Assembly (NCBI RefSeq): GCF_036634175.1
Contig: NZ_JAZIFX010000001.1
Location: 1,426,001 to 1,490,000 of the forward strand
Source: Streptomyces sp. P9-A2
Lineage (GTDB): Bacteria > Actinomycetota > Actinomycetes > Streptomycetales > Streptomycetaceae
Direction of reading: 5' to 3'
DNA length: 64,000 bases
Shown: in pieces, positions 9,007 to 16,674 of the stretch
Layout of the letters: each line of letters begins with the position of its first letter
Position numbering within the stretch: position 1 is the stretch's first letter
The notes under the pieces: model-generated
What the model was told of the DNA's origin: nothing
The model's input: the letters and a program-made list of their open reading frames with translations, nothing else
Databases searched by the model: none
Translations under genes and position numbers: made by a program

Positions 9007-9039
9007 CGGAGCGGCCCCGGCACAGCCGGGGCCGCTCCG
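9007..9039. terminator. Strong hairpin terminator
   Basis: A perfect 15-bp stem (9007-9021 with 9025-9039) with a 3-nt loop lies between the convergent DUF5703 and chpC genes and can serve both. Confidence 0.8.
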
Positions 9040-9072
9040 CACGACCGGTGTGGGCCGCTGTCGCGGCCGGTG

Positions 9073-9777
9073 TCACGCGGCGGCTCGTGCCTTGCGGTAG
9101 AGGACCACGCCGGCGAGCAGCGCGCCCGCGCCGACCGGCAGGGTGAGACCGATCGGCAGCTCACTGCCGGTCGCGGCGAGCTCCACGTCTCCCAGGGGCT
9201 GGGCGGCGGTGTGGGTGACCGGCTGATTACCGGGCGCGGAGACGCCGGGGGTGGCCTCGCCCGGGGCGGGCGGTGTGCCCGGCTCGCCCTCGTCCGGCTC
9301 GCCCTCGTCCGGCTCGCCGGGCAGGCCGGGCGCCTCCTGGCCGCCGGATCCGCCGTTCGCGCAGTCGTTGCCCAGAGCGGTGTTGCCGAGGCCGATGACG
9401 TTGACACTGTTGCCGCAGACGTTCACCGGGATGTGGACCGGCGCCTCGATGCGGTTGCCGGACGCCACGCCGGGCGAGTCGGCGGTGTGCCCGTCGGTCT
9501 GCGCGCCACCGTGACCGCTCGACGGTGAGCCGCCCTGGTTGGCGCAGGCGTTGCCCACGGACGGGTTGAGGACGCCGACGGCGTCGACCGTGTTTCCGCA
9601 GACGTTGACCGGCGCGTGCACCGGCGCCTGGAGCGAGTTCCCGGAGAGCACTCCGGGTGAACCCTTGGCCGTGCCCTGCGCGCCGGAGTCGGCGTGCGCG
9701 ACCCCGCCCGCGGCGGCGGCGAGCACGCCGGACGCGGCTGCCACGGTCATCAGGCCCTTACGGGTGACCTGTCGCAT
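9073..9777 (-). CDS. chpC: Long chaplin, sortase-anchored (ChpC-type)
   Basis: This 234-residue secreted chaplin coats aerial hyphae and spores with an amphipathic amyloid layer. A signal peptide (about 1-29, ending GGVAHA) is followed by two chaplin domains. Each has the SPG-SGN-PVH-PVNVCGN core and two conserved cysteines (CGNTVDAVGVLNPSVGNAC and CGNSVNVIGLGNTALGNDC). A Pro/Glu/Gly-rich spacer follows with the duplicated unit GEPDE. A sortase signal LAATG, a hydrophobic helix and a basic tail end the protein, so it should be covalently attached to the wall. The ATG at 9777 is chosen from AGGGAA upstream and the signal peptide. It lies directly downstream of chpH, the same arrangement as chpC-chpH in S. 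coelicolor. Confidence 0.95.
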   Translation of the reverse strand: MRQVTRKGLMTVAAASGVLAAAAGGVAHADSGAQGTAKGSPGVLSGNSLQAPVHAPVNVCGNTVDAVGVLNPSVGNACANQGGSPSSGHGGAQTDGHTADSPGVASGNRIEAPVHIPVNVCGNSVNVIGLGNTALGNDCANGGSGGQEAPGLPGEPDEGEPDEGEPGTPPAPGEATPGVSAPGNQPVTHTAAQPLGDVELAATGSELPIGLTLPVGAGALLAGVVLYRKARAAA

Positions 9778-9897
9778 GTACTGATTCCCTGCCTTCGACC
9801 AAGTACCGGGAGGATGTTCCACGGATTTCCGGGATTTCTCGGAGCCCCCGGAATCCGCGGAATCCCTTCCCGGTGTTCGGGACGTACTGGAAAACCG

Positions 9898-9936
9898 GTC
9901 GGCCCCGGAGCACATGGCGCGCACTCCGGGGCCGAC
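9898..9936 (-). terminator. Terminator of chpH
   Basis: A perfect 13-bp stem (9898-9910 with 9924-9936) follows the chpH stop and is followed on the minus strand by a short T-run. It insulates chpH from chpC. Confidence 0.75.
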
Positions 9937-9982
9937 AAGCTCAAACCCTGAAAGGGCGGGCCCTAATGGGCGAGGCACAACG

Positions 9983-10216
9983 TCACTGGTTGACGCAGGT
10001 GTTGCCGAACGCGGGGTTCAGCAGCCCGACCACGGAGACCGTGTTGCCGCAGGCGTTCACCGGGACGTGCACCGGAACCTGAACGACGTTGCCCGAAGCG
10101 ACACCCGGGGAATTCACGGCAGCACCCTGGGCACCGGAATCGGCGGCGGCCATGCCCGCACCCGCGAGAACCAGTCCACCGGTGGCGGCAGCGACAGCGA
10201 CGACCTTCTTGAGCAT
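9983..10216 (-). CDS. chpH: Short chaplin ChpH
   Basis: This is a 77-residue secreted chaplin. The signal peptide (residues 1 to about 28, MLKKVVAVAAATGG...AAA) precedes one chaplin domain with SPGVASGN, VPVHVPVNACGN and GNTCVNQ at the C-terminus; the two cysteines form the family disulfide. There is no sortase motif, so it is released and self-assembles into surface amyloid. The sequence is close to S. coelicolor ChpH (recollection). The ATG at 10216 is preceded by an unusually strong ribosome binding site, AACGAGGAGGAA. That site is perfectly complementary to a segment 37 nt further upstream, suggesting translational control. Confidence 0.97.
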   Translation of the reverse strand: MLKKVVAVAAATGGLVLAGAGMAAADSGAQGAAVNSPGVASGNVVQVPVHVPVNACGNTVSVVGLLNPAFGNTCVNQ

Positions 10217-10218
10217 TA

Positions 10219-10279
10219 TTCCTCCTCGTTGGCAATGCGATCCAAATCCGCGGATCACATCACGAGTAACGAGGAGGAA
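10219..10279 (-). promoter_or_regulatory. chpH leader hairpin masking the ribosome binding site
   Basis: The chpH Shine-Dalgarno region (complement of 10219-10230, AACGAGGAGGAA) has a perfect 12-bp inverted copy at 10268-10279, separated by 37 nt. In a transcript starting upstream of 10279 this would form a stem that hides the ribosome binding site. The spacer contains the palindrome ATCCGCGGAT, which could form an inner helix. The pairing is seen directly. The regulatory role is inferred and depends on the transcription start. Confidence 0.6.
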
Positions 10280-10360
10280 GTAATGGGGATACGAGCTTAT
10301 CGTCGCATTCACCCTTCCCAGCTAATTCCGCACATCTGCACGATTACTGAAAGGGGTTGC

Positions 10361-11689
10361 TCAGGACGCGTCCAGGAACCGGTCGAGCACCCGCACACCG
10401 AACTTCAGGCCGTCCACCGGCACCCGCTCGTCGACTCCGTGGAACATGCCGGCGAAGTCCAGCTCCGGCGGCAGCTTCAGCGGGGCGAAGCCGAAGCAGC
10501 GGATACCCAGGTCGTCGAAGGACTTGGCGTCGGTGCCTCCGGAGAGCATGTACGGCACCGCCCGCGCGATCGGGTCCTCGGCGCCGAGCGCCAGCTGCAT
10601 GGCGTCGACGAGCCGGCCGTCGAATCCGGTCTCCAGCGCCTTGTCCGCGTGCACGTCCTCGCGCTTCACGCGCGGGCCGAGGATCCGGTCGAGGTCGGCC
10701 AGGAACTCCTCCTCGTATCCGGGCAGGAAGCGGCCGTCGACATGGGCGGTGGCCTGGCCCGGGATGACGTTGACCTTGTAGCCGGCGCCGAGCATGGTGG
10801 GCGCCGCCGAGTTGCGCAGCGTGGTGCCGATCATGCGGGCGATGCCGCCGAGCTTGGCGAGGGTCTCGTCCATGTTCTCCGGGTCGAGCTCGGTGCCGAG
10901 GGCGTCGGAGAGCTCGTCCAGGAAGGCCCGTACGGTCTTGGTGACCCGTACCGGCCACGTGTGGCGGCCGAGCCGGGCGACCGCCTCGGAGAGTTCGGTG
11001 ATCGCGTTGTCGTCGTTGGTCATCGAGCCGTGGCCGGCCGTGCCGTCGACGGTGAGCCGCATCCAGTGCATGCCCTTCTCGGCGGTCTCGACGAGGTAGA
11101 GGCGCAGCTTCTCGTTCACCGTGAAGGAGAACCCGCCGACCTCGCCGATCGCCTCGGTGACGCCCTCGAACAGCTCGGGATGCTCGCGGACCAGGTGCTT
11201 GGCGCCATAGGTGCCGCCGGCCTCCTCGTCGGCGAGGAAGGCGAGGACGACGTCGCGCGGGGGCTTGCGCCCACTGCGCATGCGGTCGCGGACGACCGCC
11301 AGGGTCATCGCGTCCATGTCCTTCATGTCGACGGCGCCGCGCCCCCACACGCATCCGTCGGCGATCTCACCGGAGAAGGGGTGGTGGGTCCAGTCGTCGG
11401 CGTTGGCCGGTACGACGTCGGTGTGGCCGTGGATCAGCAGGGCCGGCCGGGAGGGGTCCTCCCCCTCGATACGGGCCACGGTGGAGGCGCGGCCCTTGTG
11501 CGACTCGAAGATCTGCGGTTCGAGCCCCACCTCGGCGAGCTTCTCGGCGACGTACTCGGCCGCCTTGCGCTCGCCGGGACCCGAGTGGTCGCCGTAGTTG
11601 CTGGTGTCGATCCGGATCAGGTCGCGGCAGAGGTCCACGACCTCGTCCTCACCGGTGACGCCCTTGGCCGTGCCGTCCGTCGCGCTCAC
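10361..11689 (-). CDS. M20 family metallopeptidase/dipeptidase
   Basis: This 442-residue cytoplasmic M20/M28-clan hydrolase has two zinc ions in its active site. Visible motifs are HGHTDVVPA (metal His and catalytic Asp), WGRGAVDMKD (bridging Asp), FLADEEAGG (catalytic and metal Glu), and a late HGVDERV (last metal His). A dimerisation domain sits in the middle. The GTG at 11689 is chosen because GGGAGGAA lies about 6 nt upstream; an in-frame ATG at 11728 has no such site. Family members cleave dipeptides or N-acyl amino acids; the exact substrate is undetermined. It precedes chpH in conserved order and borders the tRNA-Leu gene. Confidence 0.9.
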   Translation of the reverse strand: MSATDGTAKGVTGEDEVVDLCRDLIRIDTSNYGDHSGPGERKAAEYVAEKLAEVGLEPQIFESHKGRASTVARIEGEDPSRPALLIHGHTDVVPANADDWTHHPFSGEIADGCVWGRGAVDMKDMDAMTLAVVRDRMRSGRKPPRDVVLAFLADEEAGGTYGAKHLVREHPELFEGVTEAIGEVGGFSFTVNEKLRLYLVETAEKGMHWMRLTVDGTAGHGSMTNDDNAITELSEAVARLGRHTWPVRVTKTVRAFLDELSDALGTELDPENMDETLAKLGGIARMIGTTLRNSAAPTMLGAGYKVNVIPGQATAHVDGRFLPGYEEEFLADLDRILGPRVKREDVHADKALETGFDGRLVDAMQLALGAEDPIARAVPYMLSGGTDAKSFDDLGIRCFGFAPLKLPPELDFAGMFHGVDERVPVDGLKFGVRVLDRFLDAS

Positions 11690-11973
11690 GTCGTTCCTCC
11701 CGCTGTCGCTGCACACTGTTCCCTGCACGCTGTCACTGTTCGTGGCTCTCCCCTCATCCTCTCCCCTGCGCGGCCCCGCCCCAAGACGGGACCCGGCCCG
11801 TCACACGGCGTTCACGCCGGGACGGAGCAACGACCCGGGGGGCGAGCCGGGCGGAAGCGCGGCCGGAACGGGCGCGGCCGGGCCACCCGCCCACCGGGGG
11901 TGATCGGCCACCCCGGAAAGCCTGGTAATGTTTACGTCGTCGCAGCGGGGGAAACCCGCGCGTCAGACACCTT

Positions 11974-12061
11974 GTCCGGGTGGCGGAATGGCAGACGCGC
12001 TAGCTTGAGGTGCTAGTGCCCTTTAACGGGCGTGGGGGTTCAAGTCCCCCCTCGGACACCA
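11974..12061 (+). tRNA. tRNA-Leu (anticodon GAG)
   Basis: This is a complete 88-nt class II tRNA. The acceptor arms GTCCGGG and CTCGGAC pair with one G-U. The anticodon stem CTAGC/GCTAG encloses loop TTGAGGT, giving anticodon GAG, which reads CUC/CUU leucine codons. A long variable arm (GTGCCCTTTAACGGGCGT region), the T-loop GGTTCAAGTCC and an encoded CCA (12059-12061) are present. It marks the left border of the accessory island. Confidence 0.96.
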
Positions 12062-12064
12062 GTA

Positions 12065-12103
12065 GGCGAAGGGCCCTTGTCGAGCAAGGGCCCTTCGCCT
12101 TTT
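12065..12103 (+). terminator. tRNA-Leu intrinsic terminator
   Basis: A perfect 15-bp stem (12065-12079 with 12085-12099) with a 5-nt loop is followed by TTTT. It starts 3 nt after the tRNA CCA. Confidence 0.92.
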
Positions 12104-12140
12104 CCCGGCTCACTGAGGGTTCCTGCTCGGACAGAAATGG

Positions 12141-12887
12141 TCAGAGCCCAGGCAGGAGCGCTGCGCGAACATCGTGGTCGCGCAGCAGTGTGAGGGCTTC
12201 GGAGTCGTCCATGAAGATGTCGTCGGCGCCCGGCGCGAGCGCCTGGTGAAACATGGCGTGGACGACATCGGCGGTCGGTTGCTCCCAGATGGCGGCGGCG
12301 CAGTCCGCGGCATCCTCCAGATCGCCCTTGTCGACGGCGTTGCGCCAGTCCTTCAGGAGGAGCGGGGTGACCCGGTACGCACGTCGGCGTCCTCGGATGA
12401 GGATGCCGCGGTTGAGGCGGAAGACGTTGATCGTTTCCTTGCCCCGGTCCGTGAGGTCCAGGTACTCGCCGGTGGCCAGCGAGAGGTGCAGATGTGCCGC
12501 GGGGTCCTCACTGCTCGGGTCGATGAGCAGGGGCGTGCCGTCAACGGCGAGCGGGAAGACATCGCGCTTCAAGTGGCTGTTGCATAAGGAGCACGCCAGC
12601 AGATGGTTGCTCCAGTCGAAGGTCCGGAGCGGATTTTCACGGATGGGCTCGAAGTGATCGATGTCCGTGCCCTGGTTGTCCCCGCAGTACATGCAGCGTT
12701 CCAGCCCCGGCGCCATCTCCGCCAGGGCGGTGCGCAGGACCGGATGTACGTGTCTCCGCACGGTCGTGTGCTTCCATAACCACTTTGCCCGCTGCCTCGG
12801 GACGGGAGCCTGCCCGATGTCATCCGTGTGCCCGGACATCGCAGTCCGGGTCTGTTGCGGAAGAGACCCCCGAATGATGCGAATCAT
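12141..12887 (-). CDS. ptuB: HNH endonuclease, Septu PtuB-like
   Basis: This 248-residue HNH nuclease has a beta-beta-alpha metal finger formed by Cys65 and Cys68 (CMYCGD), Asp77-His78 (TDIDHFEP), Asn94-His95 (SNHLLAC) and Cys99/Cys102-Asn103 (CSLCNSH). The zinc and catalytic sets therefore look intact. The N-terminal 45 residues are basic and the C-terminus is helical. It overlaps the ATPase gene by 4 bp (12884-12887) and is its obligate downstream partner. In Septu defence (PtuA ATPase plus PtuB HNH nuclease) the pair degrades nucleic acid on phage infection. The assignment rests on domain pairing and order, not on a search. Confidence 0.78.
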   Translation of the reverse strand: MIRIIRGSLPQQTRTAMSGHTDDIGQAPVPRQRAKWLWKHTTVRRHVHPVLRTALAEMAPGLERCMYCGDNQGTDIDHFEPIRENPLRTFDWSNHLLACSLCNSHLKRDVFPLAVDGTPLLIDPSSEDPAAHLHLSLATGEYLDLTDRGKETINVFRLNRGILIRGRRRAYRVTPLLLKDWRNAVDKGDLEDAADCAAAIWEQPTADVVHAMFHQALAPGADDIFMDDSEALTLLRDHDVRAALLPGL

Positions 12888-14260
12888 GATTCGCCCCGTG
12901 GGCGGCCCGAGTGGCGCCGGGCCGCAATTTCGTCGACACGGGTCGCCGGGGAGCTGGTCAGCTTGCGTTTCAGTGCCCGGTACTGGGCCTTCTCCTCCTC
13001 GCTGGCGTGGCCTCGCACGACGTCCAGTTCCAGGGCGATGAGCTCGTCCCGTTTCTGCTCGGCCTTCTCCGAATAGAGCGTGTCGAGCCCGAAAAGGTCG
13101 GACAGCACAGCGTCGTCCCCACTGCCGAAGATGATGCGGTCGTAGAGGTGTTGAGGCACGACTTCCACCGGGCTGTCCTCGTCCGGCCCGGGGAGCCGGA
13201 TCAGTCCGCCCGGGTCGGCCGCCTGGCAGATGTAGGGGCTGTGCGTGGTGACGATGAACTGGATGTTCGGGAAGTGCGCCTTCAGCCAGCCGCCGATCCT
13301 CTTCTGCCAGGAGACGTGCAGGTGGGCGTCGATCTCGTCGATGATGACGACCCCGGTACTCGGCACGTTCGGGACACCGTCCGTCGTGTCGAGGACGAGT
13401 TCGCCGTAGGCGTCGTGGATCTGCTTGAGGATGTCCACGACCAGGGCGGCCACCGTCCGGTAGCCGTCGCTCATCTCACGCAGCGGGAACCGGTGGTCCC
13501 GGTTCATGACCCACAGGCCCTCGGAGTCGACGCTGTCGATGCGGTAGTCGTCGGGAAGCAGGTCGTCGCCGAGGATCGCCAAAGCGGCGGTCTTGAGATC
13601 CCGGGCGCCCTCACGGTCCTCGAAGGTGCGCAGATGCTGCTCGATGAGCCAGCTCACGCCTTCCGCCAGGGAGGCATCTTCGTGGAAGAGGCTGGTCAGT
13701 CGGGCGACCGCGCCCGAGGTGGACATCAGCCGCTGGATGTCGTTGGAGCCGCCGGCCAGTCGGCGGAAGGGGCCGTACCCGGCGCAGAACCACCCCACAG
13801 GATTGTCGGCCCACGGACCGCGCAACGCGACGGGTCGTTCCTTCTGGTAGCCGATGGCCATCAGCGACGGCTGGCCGGTCCTACTGGACCCCGGCTTGCC
13901 GGACAGCGATCCATCGCTCGACGCGGCCCACCGCAGGCCGGCCCAGACTGGCAGGGCCGACCGCCTCCCCCCGGTGAATTCGTCCTGCCCCGGCTCGTGG
14001 ACCAGGCACACCTCCGCCTTCGCCACCCGCTCGTCCCGGGAGACCCAGGTCTCGAACCCGGGGACGAGGCTCCGGGCGACGGCCGGCCCGCTGATCGCCA
14101 GGGCGAGCGCGCGCAGCAGCGTCGTCTTCCCCGAGCCGTTGCGGCCGGCCAGGACCGTCCAGCCGGCGTACGAGCCGTCGGGCCTGGTCAAGTCCAGGTC
14201 GACCGTGCGCCCACCGTGGAACGACCTGATGTTCCGTAGGCGCAGATTCTTGAGGTACAT
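12884..14260 (-). CDS. ptuA: AAA/ABC-type ATPase, Septu PtuA-like
   Basis: This 458-residue ATPase belongs to the SMC/OLD/PtuA-like group. Walker A is GRNGSGKTT (residues 39-47). A signature-like REMSDGYRT lies at 261-269, Walker B VVIIDEID at 304-311, D-loop AHLH follows, and the H-switch TTHSP is at 338-342. The start MYLKNLRLRNIRSF is the classic beta strand before the P-loop in RecF/SMC-type proteins. The C-terminal 100 residues are a charged helical region. It overlaps the HNH gene by 4 bp. No TOPRIM domain is seen, arguing against an OLD nuclease and for a PtuA-type sensor/regulator of the nuclease. Confidence 0.8.
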   Translation of the reverse strand: MYLKNLRLRNIRSFHGGRTVDLDLTRPDGSYAGWTVLAGRNGSGKTTLLRALALAISGPAVARSLVPGFETWVSRDERVAKAEVCLVHEPGQDEFTGGRRSALPVWAGLRWAASSDGSLSGKPGSSRTGQPSLMAIGYQKERPVALRGPWADNPVGWFCAGYGPFRRLAGGSNDIQRLMSTSGAVARLTSLFHEDASLAEGVSWLIEQHLRTFEDREGARDLKTAALAILGDDLLPDDYRIDSVDSEGLWVMNRDHRFPLREMSDGYRTVAALVVDILKQIHDAYGELVLDTTDGVPNVPSTGVVIIDEIDAHLHVSWQKRIGGWLKAHFPNIQFIVTTHSPYICQAADPGGLIRLPGPDEDSPVEVVPQHLYDRIIFGSGDDAVLSDLFGLDTLYSEKAEQKRDELIALELDVVRGHASEEEKAQYRALKRKLTSSPATRVDEIAARRHSGRPRGES

Positions 14261-14354
14261 GTCTCGTCCGCCCGCATCCCATTCTGAGGTGAGAGCCGTA
14301 CAGCGGCCGGCTCCGCGGTGACTCTAACGCGCCACTCCGTCGAATCGCCGCAGG

Positions 14355-14831
14355 TCAGTGGCTTCCTTCCAGGAAGGGGCTGTGCTTTACCGCCCACGTG
14401 ACGGCCAACTGTTCGCGGGCCCTGGTGGCTGCGACGAACAGCAGGGAGCGCTCACGCTGCATGTCACGCTCGTGCTGCAGACGGTCTTCGGACACCGGGG
14501 TGACGGCATGGGGCTGGGGCACGTGGTCGGCGCCGACGCCGATGATCGCCACCGCCCGGTATTCCAGTCCCTTGATCCGGTGCATCGTCATCACGTGTAC
14601 TCCGGAACCGGGCGCCGGGGTCTGCCGCGGCTTCACCTTGACGGCCTTGATCCCCGCACTCTCCAACGCCTCCACCGCCGCCTCGACGAGCTTGTTGGTG
14701 CGGGCGGTGACGACGATCTCGTCCTCCTTCAGCCCCTCGCCCAGCCAGCCCTCGACCCGTGCGGCCAGGCCGGTGAGCTCGGCAGCCGTGGAGGGGTATT
14801 CGACGAACTCCGGTCCGGCTCCCCCGCCCTA
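14355..14831 (-). pseudogene. UvrD/Rep-type helicase C-terminal remnant
   Basis: Open frame in this interval translates into the last part of a superfamily 1A helicase. It includes IVVTARTNKLVEAAVEALES, then motif V-like VMTMHRIKGLEYRAVAI, then motif VI SLLFVAATRAREQLAVTW, and a normal stop at 14355. Homology starts immediately after an in-frame TAG near 14832, so the N-terminal ATPase half, with Walker A and B, is missing. A 106-codon ATG frame inside it cannot be a functional helicase. It is transcribed toward the Septu-like ATPase and probably marks a deletion or recombination scar in the island. Confidence 0.75.
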
Positions 14832-14882
14832 ATCGACTGCACAGCGCATTCGATGCACTTCGGGATTCGCGCGCAGATCGGA

Positions 14883-15101
14883 TCAAGCCTTACTGCTGTG
14901 GCGCGCAGCGAAGCCAGTGAAGTCCGCCCACGTGGTGGGGGTCACCGTGAGCGCCGGGCCGGTGACGGCCTTCGAGTCACGAATGTGGACGGCCTGCCGC
15001 GAAGTGGCCACCTCTACGCACTGGCCACCCTCCGCACCGCTGTAACTGCTCTTGAACCACCGCAGATCCTGGGCCATGGTCGTGATCCCTCGGGCGTTCA
15101 T
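14883..15101 (-). CDS. DUF397 domain-containing protein
   Basis: This 72-residue protein is built almost entirely of a DUF397 domain. It has WFKSSYSG near the N-terminus, CVEVA, then VHIRDSK and WADFTGFA, all hallmark blocks. The ATG at 15101 overlaps the stop of the upstream regulator by 4 bp, although Met9 (15077), with AGGGA upstream, is a good alternative. DUF397 proteins are small partners of WhiJ-like XRE regulators in Streptomyces and modulate development or antibiotic production in the characterised loci. The exact mechanism is not settled. Confidence 0.93.
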   Translation of the reverse strand: MNARGITTMAQDLRWFKSSYSGAEGGQCVEVATSRQAVHIRDSKAVTGPALTVTPTTWADFTGFAARHSSKA

Positions 15102-15910
15102 AGCTCCCTCAGCAACTTCTCGATATAGGCCAGAGACTCACACGGAGTGAGGGCCTGCGCACGGATGATCCCATAGCGCGCGGCGAGTGCACGGACCTCT
15201 TCGCGATCAGTCACCAGTGTGCTACGTCCTTGCGCTTCTGTGTAGCCGATCTGCTCTCCTCCCTTAAGGGTGAACACCGTGAAGCCGCCGTCCACGCCAG
15301 CGTTGTCCTCCCGGTCGAGCGGCATCACCTGCACTTCAACATTGCGCTTCTCTCCGATCAGAAGGATCTGCTCCAACTGGCCTCTCACCACCGAGGCCCC
15401 TCCGAGCCGTCGCAGCATCACATGCTCTTCCATGACAAAACTGAACAAAGGAGCGGGCCACTTGTCGAGGATCTCCTGGCGAACCAGACGCGCCGCCATC
15501 CGCTCCTCGATCGTCTCTTCCTTCAGGAGCGGCCGACGCATGCGCAAAACCCCTCGCGTGTACTCCTCCGTCTGCAACAGGCCGTTGACCATGTGGGTGT
15601 CGTACATCTGCAACTCGACCGCCTCGGCCTCCAGCCGCGCCGCATCCCGGAAGAACGCCGGGTACCGCGCCCGCGCGACCTCCTCCTTCATCGCCCGCAG
15701 GACGCCTCCCGCATCCAGTACCTCATCCGCCCTGTCGATCAGCTCGGGCTTGGGGATACGGCGGCCGAGCTCGACCGACGTGATCTGGTCCTCCCCGTAA
15801 CCGAGCCGGGAACCCAGCTCCCCTCGCGTCAGCCCGGCCCGCTCCCGCAGCAGCTTCATCTGCCGCCCGAAGCACCGCAGGAAGTTCGCCCCGTCGTCCT
15901 GTTCCACCAT
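15098..15910 (-). CDS. XRE-family regulator with DUF5753 domain (WhiJ-like)
   Basis: This 270-residue protein has an N-terminal helix-turn-helix (LLRERAGLTRGELGSRLGYGEDQITSVE, about residues 20-50) and a long DUF5753 sensor domain. That domain includes YDTHMVNGLLQTEEYTRGVLR, RQEIL, and FTVFTLKGGEQIGYTEA near the C-terminus. The ATG at 15910 is preferred because GGAGG lies about 9 nt upstream, and because the longer frame to 15979 would cover repeated GCCGTACAC promoter elements. It forms an operon with DUF397 and is divergent from an ATP-binding protein gene, the classic Streptomyces abaA/whiJ-type trio. It probably represses its own intergenic region. Confidence 0.92.
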   Translation of the reverse strand: MVEQDDGANFLRCFGRQMKLLRERAGLTRGELGSRLGYGEDQITSVELGRRIPKPELIDRADEVLDAGGVLRAMKEEVARARYPAFFRDAARLEAEAVELQMYDTHMVNGLLQTEEYTRGVLRMRRPLLKEETIEERMAARLVRQEILDKWPAPLFSFVMEEHVMLRRLGGASVVRGQLEQILLIGEKRNVEVQVMPLDREDNAGVDGGFTVFTLKGGEQIGYTEAQGRSTLVTDREEVRALAARYGIIRAQALTPCESLAYIEKLLREL

Positions 15911-16158
15911 GCCCGCCGCCTCCGGCAACCCCTTAGCCCACAGTTCTGCCGCGCAGCCGTACACACTGAAGCCGTACACGCAGCGCGAGGCGTCACGCTA
16001 CGCGCAGTGACGAGGCGCTTGTCCCCCGAACACCCGCAAGTTCCCTCGTACGAGCATCCGCCGCCGCGTGTACGCACTCGGAAACCACCTGTACAGACCG
16101 GGCACGTACAGGCGTTTCCGCTGGTCAGCGCCGTGCCGTCTTCGGCAGGCTCACGGCC
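15911..16158. promoter_or_regulatory. Divergent promoter region of the WhiJ-like trio
   Basis: This 248-bp spacer separates the XRE gene from the ATP-binding gene. It has two GCCGTACAC direct repeats (15956-15964 and 15971-15979), further GTAC-containing repeats between 16060 and 16115, and a CGTCAC/GTGACG inverted pair (15991-15996 and 16007-16012). These are candidate operators for the XRE protein. No confident -10/-35 was picked. Confidence 0.4.
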
Positions 16159-16674
16159 ATGGAAACCTCTGGCATCACCACCCCGCAGGCGGACCAACCC
16201 CTCGCCGTCCCGCACGAGTTCGCCATGCAGTTCACCTCCACCCCGCGCGGTGCCCGTCTCGCCCGGCGTCTCGTCTCGCACCGGCTCGACCAGTGGGGAT
16301 ACCCATACGACTCCCCCGTCAACGAGACCCTGACCCTGATCACGGCCGAACTCGCGGCCAACGCCGTGCGGCACGGGCACGTCCCCGGCCGGGACTTCCA
16401 CCTCCGGCTGACCGCGGCCCCGGAGCTGCTCCGCGTCGAGGTGACGGACACCCGCACCGAGCGGGTGCCGCCCCCGTCCGTTCACGAGGCGTCCGGCGAC
16501 GCGGAGTCGGGCCGGGGGCTGCTGCTGGTGACCCGACTGGCCACCCGATGGGGCGCCGACCCACGGCCCGTCGCACCCGGCAAGACCGTCTGGGCGGAGC
16601 TCTCTCCAGCAGCCCCCTGCACGACCGCCGGAGTCAGTGCGCCGGCTTCCCCGGACGTACGGTCTTGCGGGTAG
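16159..16674 (+). CDS. ATP-binding protein, HATPase_c_2 anti-sigma-like
   Basis: This 171-residue protein has the GHKL fold of RsbW/SpoIIAB-type serine kinases. The N-box is LITAELAANAVRHGH (about residues 54-68), the G1-like strand is VEVTDT, and the G2 box is SGRGLLLVTRLATRWG (about 115-130). Such proteins in Streptomyces accompany WhiJ-like XRE regulators and DUF397 proteins, and may bind or phosphorylate a regulatory partner. The start MET at 16159 follows a short AT-poor leader. Its last 41 bp overlap, tail to tail, the 3' end of the Hsp70 gene on the other strand. Confidence 0.9.
   Translation: METSGITTPQADQPLAVPHEFAMQFTSTPRGARLARRLVSHRLDQWGYPYDSPVNETLTLITAELAANAVRHGHVPGRDFHLRLTAAPELLRVEVTDTRTERVPPPSVHEASGDAESGRGLLLVTRLATRWGADPRPVAPGKTVWAELSPAAPCTTAGVSAPASPDVRSCG

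Noticed and set aside
10217..10360. BldN-type promoter for chpH
   Set aside because: Chaplin genes are BldN-dependent in S. coelicolor, but I could not place a convincing -35/-10 pair here.
12104..16158. Retron association of the Septu-like pair
   Set aside because: No reverse transcriptase or msr/msd-like sequence was seen around the pair.
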